The notes: generated from the letters alone by a model not told the origin. A stretch of DNA of 64,000 nucleotides from Flavobacterium aciduliphilum (GCF_003268855.1 NZ_QLSZ01000006.1:124001-188000), one strand, 5' to 3'. Positions 34,187-43,404 are shown, counted from the stretch's first letter. Translations and numbers: made by a program.

Positions 34187-35515
34187 ATGAATATTACAAG
34201 AAATAATGTAGACGCATTAAATGCTGTGGTTACAGTAGAGGTTTCAAAAAATGATTATGCTTCAAAAGTTGAAAAAGTTTTAGCAGATTATAGAAAAAAC
34301 GCCAACATTCCTGGTTTTAGAAAAGGGACTGTTCCAATGAGTTTAATCCAAAAACAATACGGAAAAGCAGTATTGTTGGAAGAAGTAAATAAATTATTAC
34401 AAGAAAGTCTAAACAACTATTTGGTTGAAGAAAAACTAGATATACTTGGAAACCCACTGCCCAAAGTTACGGATGATTTCAACTGGGATGCGGACGATTA
34501 CAAATTTGAATTCGAATTGGGATTAGCGCCTGAATTTACTGTAGATTTGGCAGCTAAAAACAATCTAACACACTATAAAATCATTGCCGACGAAACCATG
34601 TTGAATGCTCAAGTAGCTCGTATTCAAAAGCAATATGGAAAAGTTATTTCTAAAGATAAAGTTGAAGAAGGTAACGATGTTTCTGGGGTATTTTCAAATG
34701 AAGAGAAAGGCATCAATAATAGAACAACATTAGATATGGAGTTGTTTGCTGATGCGAAAACAGCGAAGAAATTCATCGGTAAAAAAGTAGGGGATGTAGT
34801 TACTTTAAAAACAAAAGGTCTATTCAATGACGATCATAAATTAATGGATGTTTTAGCTATCGGGCATGATGATGTACATGGGTTGGATATTGAAGTTAAT
34901 TTTACTATAGATGAAGTGGTGGGATACGAACCAGCAACGCTAGACCAAGAATTATTTGATAAATTGTTTGGTTCGAAAGTAGTAACTTCTATAGATGAAT
35001 TGAAAGCAAAAATTAAAGAAGATGCTGAACAACAATTTGAACAACAATCGAATCAAAAATTCTTGAATGATGTTTCAGAGTATTTGATTGAAGCTACAAA
35101 ATTTGATTTGCCTGCTGAATTCTTGAAAAAATGGATTCAAACGGCTGGAGAAAATCCTCTAACTGAGGAACAAGCTGCAGAAGAGTATACACGTTCTGAA
35201 AAAGGATTACGTTATCAATTAATCGAAAGTAAAGTAATTACGTCTAATGGATTGCAATTAACCTTTGAAGATTTAAAAGAGTATACTTCAAACTTAATTA
35301 AAAAACAAATGGCTCAGTTTGGACAAATGAATCCAACAGATGAAGATGTTCAAGGAATTGTTGCCCGTGTGATGTCAAATCAAGAAGAGGTAAAAAGACT
35401 TTCTGAACAACTAATGAGTGAGAAAATTTTAAACTTATTCAAAGAAAAAGTGAAAACTAAAACTAAAGAAGTAAATTATGAAAATTTCATCAAAGTAATG
35501 TATGGTGAAGCATAA
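34187..35515 (+). CDS. tig: Trigger factor
   Basis: A 442-residue ribosome-bound chaperone. The ribosome-binding domain carries the signature region NIPGFRKGTVPMSLIQKQYG (classic GFRxGxxP loop at about residue 43). The middle domain (about 145-235) is a diverged PPIase region and the long helical C-terminal domain follows. It captures nascent chains at the ribosome exit tunnel. It heads the tig-clpP-clpX segment, a conserved grouping in bacteria. A terminator lies between tig and clpP. Confidence 0.94.
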   Translation: MNITRNNVDALNAVVTVEVSKNDYASKVEKVLADYRKNANIPGFRKGTVPMSLIQKQYGKAVLLEEVNKLLQESLNNYLVEEKLDILGNPLPKVTDDFNWDADDYKFEFELGLAPEFTVDLAAKNNLTHYKIIADETMLNAQVARIQKQYGKVISKDKVEEGNDVSGVFSNEEKGINNRTTLDMELFADAKTAKKFIGKKVGDVVTLKTKGLFNDDHKLMDVLAIGHDDVHGLDIEVNFTIDEVVGYEPATLDQELFDKLFGSKVVTSIDELKAKIKEDAEQQFEQQSNQKFLNDVSEYLIEATKFDLPAEFLKKWIQTAGENPLTEEQAAEEYTRSEKGLRYQLIESKVITSNGLQLTFEDLKEYTSNLIKKQMAQFGQMNPTDEDVQGIVARVMSNQEEVKRLSEQLMSEKILNLFKEKVKTKTKEVNYENFIKVMYGEA

Positions 35516-35535
35516 TTAAAAAAGTAGTATATTTG

Positions 35536-35568
35536 AGCGTCAAAGTCACCAGATTTTGGCGCTTTTTT
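35536..35568 (+). terminator. Terminator after tig
   Basis: AGCGTCAAA (35536-35544) pairs with TTTGGCGCT (35555-35563), one G-T wobble, around a 10-base loop, followed by six T. Confidence 0.85.
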
Positions 35569-35648
35569 ATTAAGACATATTGACATAAATAAAATAAAAG
35601 GTACGACCTTTGTGATATGGAAAAATAGTTTAAGTTTGATACGTCAAC

Positions 35649-35672
35649 TTTAAACCTATAAACTTTTAAACT
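35649..35672 (+). repeat. 8-bp phased repeat in the clpP leader
   Basis: Three octamers in a row, TTTAAACC, TATAAACT and TTTAAACT, end nine bases before the clpP ATG. The core TTAAACT is shared with the octamer repeat in the fabD leader. Confidence 0.6.
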
Positions 35673-35681
35673 AAAATTTAA

Positions 35682-36368
35682 ATGAACTACGGAAAAGACA
35701 CGAGAGCTTCGCTCGAAATGGCAAAGCAATTTAAAAAATTCGCTACCAAGAAACACGGAGTGAATAGCATGTACTACGACAAGATTGTAGCGAGCATGAC
35801 ACCTTATATTATTGAAGAACGTCAATTGAATATTTCTCAATTAGATGTGTTTTCGCGTTTAATGATGGATAGAATCATTTTTTTAGGAACAGGTGTAGAT
35901 GACCATGTAGCCAATATCATTCAAGCGCAATTGTTGTTTTTAGAATCGGTAGATGCTTCTAAAGACATTCAAATCTATATCAACTCTCCTGGAGGAAGTG
36001 TTTATGCAGGTTTAGGGATTTACGATACCATGCAATACATCAAACCTGATGTAGCCACAATTTGTACAGGAATGGCAGCATCTATGGGAGCCGTTTTACT
36101 TTGTGCGGGTGCTGCAGGAAAACGTTCAGCATTGCCTCATTCAAGAGTAATGATTCACCAACCATCAGGTGGCGCTCAAGGTGTAGCAACGGATATGGAA
36201 ATCAACTTGAAAGAAATGTTGAAATTAAAAGATGAATTGTATCAAATCATTTCAAATCATTCAGGACAATCTTTTGAGAAAGTATTTAAAGATTCAGAAC
36301 GCGATTATTGGATGATTGCTGACGAAGCTAAAGAATACGGAATGATTGATGAAGTGTTAAGAAGATAA
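35682..36368 (+). CDS. clpP: ATP-dependent Clp protease proteolytic subunit
   Basis: A 228-residue serine protease subunit that forms the tetradecameric ClpP chamber. The triad is intact: Ser134 in MAASMGA, His159 in VMIHQPSGG and Asp208 in SERDYW. The INSPGGSVYAGLGIYDTMQ segment is typical. The N-terminus is about 30 residues longer than in E. coli, likely a propeptide. clpX follows after 71 bases that contain a heptad repeat hairpin. Confidence 0.96.
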   Translation: MNYGKDTRASLEMAKQFKKFATKKHGVNSMYYDKIVASMTPYIIEERQLNISQLDVFSRLMMDRIIFLGTGVDDHVANIIQAQLLFLESVDASKDIQIYINSPGGSVYAGLGIYDTMQYIKPDVATICTGMAASMGAVLLCAGAAGKRSALPHSRVMIHQPSGGAQGVATDMEINLKEMLKLKDELYQIISNHSGQSFEKVFKDSERDYWMIADEAKEYGMIDEVLRR

Positions 36369-36373
36369 ATTTA

Positions 36374-36436
36374 AAGTAATTAGTGATTAGTAAATAGTGA
36401 AGAGCTAATTACTAATCACTTTTCACTAATCACTAA
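36374..36436 (+). repeat. 7-bp phased repeat forming a hairpin between clpP and clpX
   Basis: From 36381 to 36436 the sequence divides into eight consecutive heptamers with partial identity (first TTAGTGA, last ATCACTA), ending three bases before the clpX ATG. The units form an inverted repeat: 36383-36398 pairs with 36406-36421 over 16 bp with one mismatch and a 7-base loop. Confidence 0.75.
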
Positions 36437-36439
36437 AAA

Positions 36440-37672
36440 ATGGCAAAAGAAAAATTAGAATGCTCGTTCTGCGGAAGAAAAAAATCAGAGACGAATCTCC
36501 TTATAGCGGGGATAGAAGCACATATATGTGATCGATGTATCGAACAGGCTCATGGAATTATCTTGGAAGAACTGAAATCGAATGCGGGAGCGAAGAAAGT
36601 GGCCGATTTAGTCTTGCGTAAGCCAAAAGAAATCAGGGCATTCCTAGACGAATATGTAATTGGCCAAGATCAAACCAAAAAAGTAATGTCGGTTGCCGTC
36701 TATAATCACTATAAAAGATTGATGCAACAGCAACACCACGAAGAAGTTGAAATTGAAAAATCAAACATCATTATGGTAGGGCAAACCGGAACGGGAAAAA
36801 CATTAGTAGCCAAAACAATCGCACGAATGTTGGATGTTCCCTTGGCTATTGTCGATGCAACAGTATTGACGGAAGCGGGTTATGTGGGCGAAGATGTTGA
36901 AAGCATTTTAACACGTTTGCTTCAAACGGCTGATTACGATGTGGCTAAAGCTGAACGTGGAATCGTTTTCATTGATGAGATTGATAAAATTGCTCGTAAA
37001 AGCGATAATCCATCCATAACTCGTGATGTTTCAGGAGAAGGTGTACAACAAGCTTTGCTAAAATTATTAGAAGGAACGGTTGTAAACGTACCACCAAAAG
37101 GAGGAAGAAAACACCCAGACCAAAAATTTGTTGAGGTAAATACGCAAAATATTTTATTCATTGCAGGTGGCGCTTTTGATGGTATTGAGCGCATCATTTC
37201 AAAACGGTTGAACAGAACCGCAGTTGGCTATTCAACGTCCAAAAACACAGACAATATCGATAAAGACAATTTGTTGCAATACGTCATCCCAAAAGATATT
37301 AAAGATTTTGGTTTGATTCCTGAAATTATTGGTCGTTTACCTGTTTTAACCCACATGGATCCCTTGGATAGAGAAACCTTACGTTCTATTTTAACCGAAC
37401 CAAAAAATGCGTTAATCAAACAATACGAAAAATTATTTGCTATGGACGATGTTGCATTTACTGTAACTAATGAAGCGTTAGATTATATTGTAGACAAAGC
37501 ATTAGAATACAAATTGGGTGCTCGTGGATTGCGTTCGTTGTGCGAAGCGATCTTAACCGATGCGATGTATGAATTGCCAAGTTCTGATGAAAAAGTATTG
37601 GAAATCGACAAAGAATATGCTGAGCATACGCTAAATAAAAATCTTTTAAAGCGTTTGGAATTGGCTTCTTAA
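36440..37672 (+). CDS. clpX: ATP-dependent Clp protease ATP-binding subunit ClpX
   Basis: A 410-residue AAA+ unfoldase. The zinc domain has Cys8, Cys11, Cys30 and Cys33 (CSFC, CDRC). Walker A is GQTGTGKT, Walker [11 protein letters not shown], the pore loop GYVGED and the RKH loop GGRKHPD; the C-terminal [12 protein letters not shown] and LGARGLRSL sensor regions are complete. It feeds unfolded substrates to ClpP. A strong terminator follows. Confidence 0.97.
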   Translation: MAKEKLECSFCGRKKSETNLLIAGIEAHICDRCIEQAHGIILEELKSNAGAKKVADLVLRKPKEIRAFLDEYVIGQDQTKKVMSVAVYNHYKRLMQQQHHEEVEIEKSNIIMVGQTGTGKTLVAKTIARMLDVPLAIVDATVLTEAGYVGEDVESILTRLLQTADYDVAKAERGIVFIDEIDKIARKSDNPSITRDVSGEGVQQALLKLLEGTVVNVPPKGGRKHPDQKFVEVNTQNILFIAGGAFDGIERIISKRLNRTAVGYSTSKNTDNIDKDNLLQYVIPKDIKDFGLIPEIIGRLPVLTHMDPLDRETLRSILTEPKNALIKQYEKLFAMDDVAFTVTNEALDYIVDKALEYKLGARGLRSLCEAILTDAMYELPSSDEKVLEIDKEYAEHTLNKNLLKRLELAS

Positions 37673-37702
37673 ACAATTTCAAGCTCATGATATGGCAAAA
37701 AA

Positions 37703-37735
37703 AAGCTCAAAAATCTACATTTTTGAGCTTTTTTT
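37703..37735 (+). terminator. Terminator after clpX
   Basis: A 12-bp perfect stem (37703-37714 with 37719-37730) around the loop CTAC, flanked by A and T runs. Confidence 0.9.
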
Positions 37736-37749
37736 GTATGCAATTTAAC

Positions 37750-37757
37750 TACTTTTG
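37750..37757 (+). promoter_or_regulatory. Putative -7 element of the 37778 gene
   Basis: TACTTTTG matches TAnnTTTG and ends 20 bases before the ATG. A TTG at 37723-37725, in the terminator stem, is 24 bases upstream, slightly too far. Confidence 0.5.
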
Positions 37758-37777
37758 ATTGTAAAGATAAAAAGACT

Positions 37778-38170
37778 ATGCAAAATAGAGATGCAACAAT
37801 TATAGAGCTAAGAGGCGGCTCTCTAGGAACGTTAAATCCTGAGGTATCGATGGAGGAGGCTTTTCAGAACAACACTCTTCGTCCCATACTTAAATTACAA
37901 AATAACTTGCTCTTACAGGTGTTTACCCATCATGTAAAACAACAAAAAAGCACTTTTTTTGGACTAAATTCCAATAAAAAAGAAGAGTATATCGAACAAA
38001 TGTTGCTTCGAGACCAACCGCTTCGCAATACGATAAAAGGACTTATCATTGGCATGTTTACCCTAAATGAATATCAAGAATATGCTATTCATGCTTCGGT
38101 TCTAAATAAAAGAATGATGGGTTTGGTTACCGAACGACTCAAAAGCCAGATGCAACTTCTTGAGGAGTAA
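37778..38170 (+). CDS. Conserved hypothetical protein
   Basis: A 130-residue soluble, mostly helical protein without signal peptide or membrane helix. Visible segments are NPEVSMEEAFQNNTLRPILK near the start, HHVKQQKSTFFGLNSNKKEEYIEQ in the middle and a C-terminal helix rich in Met, Leu and Arg. Similar flavobacterial proteins are sometimes labelled glyoxalase, but I see none of the paired His/Glu metal ligands that the label would need, so I do not adopt it. It stands alone between the clpX terminator and the GH3-family gene. Confidence 0.7.
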   Translation: MQNRDATIIELRGGSLGTLNPEVSMEEAFQNNTLRPILKLQNNLLLQVFTHHVKQQKSTFFGLNSNKKEEYIEQMLLRDQPLRNTIKGLIIGMFTLNEYQEYAIHASVLNKRMMGLVTERLKSQMQLLEE

Positions 38171-38308
38171 TGTCCTTTTTACATGTAAAGACTAATATGA
38201 TGTTAGCTTTTTATGATGATACAATTTTATACTAATCATTACTTCAATAGATGTATCTCTTTTTTTTCTATTTTAGATGATTTTGGTATTAATAAAGTAG
38301 TGTTTTTG

Positions 38309-39817
38309 CTATAAGTTTTTGAGTTGCTCTAAATAATCCCTTTGATTCGACAATCTCGGAATCTTGTGTTGTCCACCTAGTTTATTGTTTGCTGCTAGCC
38401 AATCATAAAATAGATTTTCGCGCGCCACATTCACTTTCAAGGGGTTTAAAGTCATGTTGTTGTAGCGTTTGGCTTCATAATCAGAATTTAAGGTTTGAAT
38501 CGTTTCATCCAATACTTTTTCAAATTGCGTGATGTCTTCTGGGTGTTTTTTAAATTCAATCATCCATTCGTGGGCGCCTTTTTCTTTGCCTTTCATGAAA
38601 ATAGGCGCTACGGTATAATCTTTGACTTCACAATGCAATTGAGAGCAGGTTTTTGCTATAGCGGCATCGGTATTTTCCACCATCAATTCTTCACCAAAAA
38701 CATTGATATGATGTTTGGTTCGACCAGAAACACGAATTCTGTAGGGATTTAGCGAGGTAAATCTCACCGTATCGCCAATTAAATAACGCCATAAGCCAGA
38801 ATTGGTAGTGATGACTACAGCATAGTTTTTGAATAATTCTACTTCGGATAATGGAAGTACTTTTTGATGGGGTGTTCCAAAAGTGTCCATCGGAATGAAC
38901 TCATAGAAAATCCCATAATCCAACATCAATAACAAATCATTAGAATAATTCAAATCTTGAATGGCAAAAAATCCTTCTGACGCATTGTAGATTTCGTAGT
39001 ATTTAAAATTGTCGTTAGGTAATATCTTTTTATACTGTTCTCTGTAGGGTTCAAAACTTACGCCTCCATGAAAATAAACTTCTAAATTGGGCCAAAGTTC
39101 AAACAAGTTGGTATTGTTAGTTTCGGTTAAAATTCGATTTAACAACACCAACATCCACGAAGGAACTCCAGCAAAACTAGTTACATTTTCGGTTTTAGTT
39201 TCATTAATAATCGCGGTGAGTTTGCTTTCCCATTCGCTCATCAAAGATATTTTACTGCTTGGCGTGCTGCTAAATTCGGCCCATATAGGCATGTTTTCTA
39301 TCAAAATCGCCGATAAGTCGCCAAAAAGCGTGTTGTTGTTTTCGTAAATTTGAGAACTACCTCCAAGGCGCAAACTTTTCCCAAGAAACATTTCGGAATT
39401 TTCATTGTTGTTCAAATACATGCACAACAAATCTTTACTGCCTTTGTAGTGACAATCTTCTAGAGCGCTGTTGCTTACAGGGATGAATTTACTTTTAGCA
39501 TTTGTAGTACCACTTGATTTGGCAAACCATTTGATAGGTTCGTGCCAAAATATATTTTGCTCGCCTTTTCGAGTTCGTTCAATGTAAGGTTCCAAATCTT
39601 CATAGCTCGACACTGGCACTCTTTCCGCAAATACAGAATAATTTTTAACCGATTCAAAATCGTATTTTTTTCCGATAAGTGTTTCTTCAGATTCATGGAT
39701 TAAATTCATAAGTAATTCTTCCTGAACCTCATGAGGGTATTTTAAAAACAATTCAATTTGATGAATGCGTTGTTTTAAAACCCATGAGGCAATAGAATTA
39801 ATTATTGGAAAAGGCAT
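38309..39817 (-). CDS. GH3 auxin-responsive promoter family acyl-acid-amido synthetase-like protein
   Basis: A 502-residue member of the ANL adenylating superfamily. The GH3 pattern is clear: an ATP-binding WFAKSSGTTNAKSKFIPVS segment near residues 95-115, YNASEGFFAIQD near 280, and LWRYLIGDTVRFTSLNPYRI then SGRTKHHINVFGEE near 345-375. Plant GH3 enzymes join amino acids to hormones; bacterial members have unknown acyl and amine substrates. Length is slightly shorter than the plant enzymes. It is transcribed alone, behind a leader that carries a heptad repeat. Confidence 0.88.
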   Translation of the reverse strand: MPFPIINSIASWVLKQRIHQIELFLKYPHEVQEELLMNLIHESEETLIGKKYDFESVKNYSVFAERVPVSSYEDLEPYIERTRKGEQNIFWHEPIKWFAKSSGTTNAKSKFIPVSNSALEDCHYKGSKDLLCMYLNNNENSEMFLGKSLRLGGSSQIYENNNTLFGDLSAILIENMPIWAEFSSTPSSKISLMSEWESKLTAIINETKTENVTSFAGVPSWMLVLLNRILTETNNTNLFELWPNLEVYFHGGVSFEPYREQYKKILPNDNFKYYEIYNASEGFFAIQDLNYSNDLLLMLDYGIFYEFIPMDTFGTPHQKVLPLSEVELFKNYAVVITTNSGLWRYLIGDTVRFTSLNPYRIRVSGRTKHHINVFGEELMVENTDAAIAKTCSQLHCEVKDYTVAPIFMKGKEKGAHEWMIEFKKHPEDITQFEKVLDETIQTLNSDYEAKRYNNMTLNPLKVNVARENLFYDWLAANNKLGGQHKIPRLSNQRDYLEQLKNL

Positions 39818-39827
39818 TTTTAGAAGT

Positions 39828-39862
39828 ACGAATTATGAATTACAAATTATGATTTCTAATTT
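39828..39862 (-). repeat. 7-bp phased repeat in the GH3-gene leader
   Basis: Five consecutive heptamers on the plus strand, beginning ACGAATT and ATGAATT and ending CTAATTT, fill the interval between the -7 box and the start codon at 39817. Confidence 0.65.
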
Positions 39863-39865
39863 TAC

Positions 39866-39873
39866 CAAAAATA
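39866..39873 (-). promoter_or_regulatory. Putative -7 element of the GH3-family gene
   Basis: TATTTTTG on the minus strand fits TAnnTTTG, 48 bases before the ATG, with the heptad repeat between them. Confidence 0.45.
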
Positions 39874-39919
39874 AAAAAAATTGTTGAACTTGTAGCTTTA
39901 CATCCGAAACTTTACACAA

Positions 39920-40714
39920 ATGATTTACGAAGGGGTTCTCACTAAAATGCAAACGGAATTTTCTAATCCTATTCAATACTATCTAGTTTTTGAGAATAAT
40001 TTTCTGATTTTGAATCAATTATTAGATAAAAATCTTGAAATTAATTTTGTAGGGTATCAATGTTTACATTGCAGCAAAAAGAAAAAAATTTTCAGACAAG
40101 GATTTTGCTATGATTGTTTTATGAGTAGTCCTGCTGCTGGCGATTGGATTATGAAACCCGAGTTGAGCACGGCGCATTTAGATATAGAAGACAGAGACTT
40201 AGAATACGAACGTAAAGTGCAATTGCAACCGCATATCGTGTATTTAGCCTTGTCGAGTGAAGTTAAAGTGGGGGTCACGCGAAAAACACAAGTCCCAACC
40301 CGTTGGATTGATCAAGGTGCAGTGCAAGCCATTCCCATTGTTGAGGTTCCGAATCGGTATTTGGCAGGAATTACGGAAGTCGCACTAAAAAATCATTATG
40401 CTGATAAAACGAATTGGCAAAAAATGCTTAAAAATGAAATTCCTGAAGTGGATTTGATTAAAGAACGTATGAGTTTGAAATATCTAATTCCTAAAGAAGT
40501 TCAAGATTATTTTCATCCTGAGAAAGAAGATTTGTACGATTTACATTTCCCAGTTTTAGAATATCCGAAAAAAGTATCTAGTTTGAATTTAGACAAAACA
40601 TCAAATTACTCTGGGAGACTTATGGGAATTAAAGGACAATATTTGATTTTTCAAGACGGAACGGTTTTCAACGTTAGAACCTTTGAAGGGTATGTGGTTA
40701 AGATTTCGTTGTAG
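39920..40714 (+). CDS. DUF2797 domain-containing protein
   Basis: A 264-residue soluble protein. A zinc-ribbon-like pair, CLHC (about residue 49) and CYDC (about residue 66), is followed by the DUF2797 hallmark HIVYLALSSEVKVGVTRKTQ and PTRWIDQGAV, which resembles GIY-YIG-type endonuclease/ligand folds. The function is unknown; family members occur in Actinobacteria and Bacteroidota. It converges on the AsmA gene with a small hairpin between them. Confidence 0.85.
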   Translation: MIYEGVLTKMQTEFSNPIQYYLVFENNFLILNQLLDKNLEINFVGYQCLHCSKKKKIFRQGFCYDCFMSSPAAGDWIMKPELSTAHLDIEDRDLEYERKVQLQPHIVYLALSSEVKVGVTRKTQVPTRWIDQGAVQAIPIVEVPNRYLAGITEVALKNHYADKTNWQKMLKNEIPEVDLIKERMSLKYLIPKEVQDYFHPEKEDLYDLHFPVLEYPKKVSSLNLDKTSNYSGRLMGIKGQYLIFQDGTVFNVRTFEGYVVKISL

Positions 40715-40717
40715 TTT

Positions 40718-40739
40718 GTCATTGCAAATTTACAATGAC
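40718..40739. terminator. Possible hairpin between convergent DUF2797 and AsmA genes
   Basis: GTCATTG (40718-40724) and CAATGAC (40733-40739) form a perfect 7-bp stem with an 8-base loop. There is no T-run on either side, so terminator function is uncertain. Confidence 0.35.
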
Positions 40740-43303
40740 TATGGTGTTTTCTTTTTTCCAAACAAACCATTTAATAAATCTTTCGCTTGATTTACTGCAT
40801 TTTTGGTTTTTGTAGTGTCTCCTTTTGTATTTTTATTCAATAAATCTTGTAAGGCATTGGCACCCTTATTCAATAGTTTTTCCTTTTGTTTTTGTGCCAA
40901 CTGCGTTACTAATGCTGTTGTGGCGGCTTTCATATCGGTAGCTACTTTGGGTTTACTGAAACTTCCTGTAAGCAAAGCCGTGATGGGAATATTTTTTAAG
41001 TTTGAAAAATCTGAAGGAGAAAGTTTAGTGAGTAAAGCGTTGGCGTCATTTCCCAAATATTTCGCTGGAACATCAAATTTTAAAGTGTAATTCATGAGTT
41101 GATCAAAACCATGCGTTCCAGCAACGGTAACTTTAATATCTTGATATTTTAGGTCAAAGGGTTTTACAGAAACTTTCCCGTCTTTAAAACTCAAGGCCGC
41201 TTTAACATCGTTAAAATTTAATTTTTTAAGATCAATAAATTTTATATTGTCTCCCAAAGCATGAAGCATATTTGAATTGGCTGGATTGACAGAACTTCCC
41301 AATATTTCACCCAATAAATCACCAGTAAGGGTATTGACGTTGGGCGTCATAGTGTTTTCGTTTAAAGTTCCAGACAAAGCCACAGTCGAATTGATTTTTC
41401 CATTAATCACCCCTGCAATTGGGGCTACCTTTTTAAATAAATCCAATTGTGTAAACGTCTGGTTGATGTCAACTTTATTCAATCCCAAATTCATATTAAA
41501 TTTTGGTGTTTTTTCTTTTGTTGAAACCGTTCCGTTTAATCCAATTTGTCCATCAAAAATTGAAGTTTTGACATTTTCTAATGTCACAGCTTGGTCTTTA
41601 ATACTTAATTTTCCACTACAGTTTTTTAAGGTAAGGTTGTCATAATAAACAGTATTGGCTTTGGCAGTTAGCGAACAATCCAAAAAAGCAGGAATTTTCA
41701 TCGCAGTAGCATTCGATTTATTAGTGTTTTTTCCAGCATCGGAAGCTGACATAAAATCGGAAACAGCCAACTGATTGGATATTACATTGAAATTCCCTTG
41801 TAAGTTTTGATTTCTAAAAACGTAACCATAAAAATTATCTAGAACTCCAGTAACATTCAAATCACTTTTTCCTGTAGTAGCTTTAAATTCTTGAAGATTC
41901 ACACGACTCGGATTGAAAGCGACTTTTGCAGCATTGATGGTCATGCTTTTCCCATGGTCGTCGACATATTTAAATCCTGTTACAATTATAGTTCCCGCAT
42001 TGTTTATGTTTTGGTAATCGCTTTTTTCAACAGATGCCATGTCGAATTTTGTAGTCACATCGGCTTTTAAAATTCCCGAAAGAGGTTTGGCTAATTTTAT
42101 TGGATAGGCTTGGGAAAGATTTCCTAGGTTGAGCGTTCCTTTTAAAGCTGCATCGACCAACGCATTGGTAGCCACATTTTTGATATTAGCTTTGGCACTA
42201 AAAACATCTTGATCTATTGAAAAAGAGAGGTGATCCAAATTTACATAAGTATCATTTAAAACACCTGTTTCATTCACGATTTTAGTGTCAATGATGATGT
42301 TTTTAATAGATTTAGGTAAATTAGGATATTTAAAAGACGCATTGTTTGAGGCAATTGCTATTGAAAATTTTGGAATACTAGTTTCTGACTTGACTCCTTT
42401 TGCAAAACCGTTTACCGTAAAGTCTCCCGAGGTTTGTACGTTTTCTATAGGACCTCGATAGGCTGCTGGAATTAACCCAAGGAAATTTTTAAATGAAGCT
42501 GTAGGGGTTTTAAATGTTAAATCAAATACCTGACCGGCATCGGCCATCTGCATAAAGCCATTGAATTCTAAAGGAAGGTCGTTAATTTTTGCTTTGTTTT
42601 CTTTGAAAGTGTATTTGCTTTGATTTAAGTCAATACCAAGAATAGCGTCTAGCGAAACAGCGACGTGATTCATATAATTCATTTTATCCATCGAAAGAGA
42701 CACTTTTGCAGTAGTTTTGGTGTCTAAATCGAGCAAGTTATTGGTGAAATCACCTGTTCCAGAGTGGTTGATGCTGTCGAGAACCATTTTCATTTTGGAA
42801 GCTTCATCGGTAAATTTAAACTTCAAATTTTCAATGTCATACCCCTTTATTTTTAGTGTAAGAGGATGACTTTTTCCTTCTTGTTTTTGGTCTTTATTTT
42901 TTAGTGCAATATCAAAATTACCTACACCCTCTTTATTAAAGATGATGTTGATTAATCCGTTTTTAGTAGAAATTCCTTCAATAGACATGGGTTCTTTGTC
43001 ACCTTTAAAAAGTTCCATCACAGACATTTTTAAATGCAACTCGTCTAGAGCCACAAGGGTATCGCCTTCAAAAGGAGCTTTGTTAATTATGGTAAGCTGT
43101 TTTACAGAAATTGTGGCTTTGGGAAAATTTTTAAACAAACTCAAATCGGCCTCTGAAAAACCTACTTTTGCGTCGACATTCTCATTTATGGCTTGAGTTA
43201 TTTTCGCTTTGATTTGGTCTTTAAAGAGATAAGGAATTGTGAAGGCAACTATAAGAAGCACTGCAAAAGTAATTCCGACAATTTTTAAAATTTTCTTAGC
43301 CAT
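40739..43303 (-). CDS. AsmA family protein
   Basis: An 854-residue membrane-anchored periplasmic protein: one N-terminal helix (ILKIVGITFAVLLIVAFTIPYLF), then ASDLSLFKNFPKATISV-like AsmA N-domain sequence (GFSEADLSLFKNFPKATI), a long beta-rich middle, and the C-terminal AsmA segment (SALSFKDGKVSVKPFDLKYQD-like, near residues 700-730), ending in a Lys/Asn-rich helical tail. AsmA-like proteins form grooved beta-structures thought to move phospholipids between membranes. It is followed on its own strand by convergent DUF2797 and preceded by sppA. Confidence 0.88.
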   Translation of the reverse strand: MAKKILKIVGITFAVLLIVAFTIPYLFKDQIKAKITQAINENVDAKVGFSEADLSLFKNFPKATISVKQLTIINKAPFEGDTLVALDELHLKMSVMELFKGDKEPMSIEGISTKNGLINIIFNKEGVGNFDIALKNKDQKQEGKSHPLTLKIKGYDIENLKFKFTDEASKMKMVLDSINHSGTGDFTNNLLDLDTKTTAKVSLSMDKMNYMNHVAVSLDAILGIDLNQSKYTFKENKAKINDLPLEFNGFMQMADAGQVFDLTFKTPTASFKNFLGLIPAAYRGPIENVQTSGDFTVNGFAKGVKSETSIPKFSIAIASNNASFKYPNLPKSIKNIIIDTKIVNETGVLNDTYVNLDHLSFSIDQDVFSAKANIKNVATNALVDAALKGTLNLGNLSQAYPIKLAKPLSGILKADVTTKFDMASVEKSDYQNINNAGTIIVTGFKYVDDHGKSMTINAAKVAFNPSRVNLQEFKATTGKSDLNVTGVLDNFYGYVFRNQNLQGNFNVISNQLAVSDFMSASDAGKNTNKSNATAMKIPAFLDCSLTAKANTVYYDNLTLKNCSGKLSIKDQAVTLENVKTSIFDGQIGLNGTVSTKEKTPKFNMNLGLNKVDINQTFTQLDLFKKVAPIAGVINGKINSTVALSGTLNENTMTPNVNTLTGDLLGEILGSSVNPANSNMLHALGDNIKFIDLKKLNFNDVKAALSFKDGKVSVKPFDLKYQDIKVTVAGTHGFDQLMNYTLKFDVPAKYLGNDANALLTKLSPSDFSNLKNIPITALLTGSFSKPKVATDMKAATTALVTQLAQKQKEKLLNKGANALQDLLNKNTKGDTTKTKNAVNQAKDLLNGLFGKKKTP

Positions 43304-43323
43304 GGTGATTGAATTTGTTTTTG

Positions 43324-43331
43324 CAAATTTA
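43324..43331 (-). promoter_or_regulatory. Putative -7 element of the AsmA gene
   Basis: TAAATTTG on the minus strand, 20 bases before the ATG at 43303. No CAA (minus-strand TTG) stands at the expected -33 distance. Confidence 0.45.
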
Positions 43332-43371
43332 GGGCTTTATCGATGAAACCTTTCTAATGAAATCATAAAAA

Positions 43372-43402
43372 AATAAACCACCATAGCACTATGGTGGTTT
43401 TC
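43372..43402 (-). terminator. Terminator of sppA
   Basis: An 11-bp perfect stem (43375-43385 with 43390-43400) around a 4-base loop, followed on the minus strand by a T-rich tract, just downstream of the sppA stop. Confidence 0.85.
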
Positions 43403-43404
43403 TA

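Noticed and set aside
35490..35840. A minus-strand 116-codon frame across the tig-clpP junction
   Set aside because: It crosses the tig terminator and the coding starts of clpP, and has no start or promoter signal.
37778..38170. Glyoxalase label for the 130-residue protein
   Set aside because: The His/Glu metal ligands and the beta-alpha-beta-beta-beta pattern of glyoxalase I-type folds are not visible.
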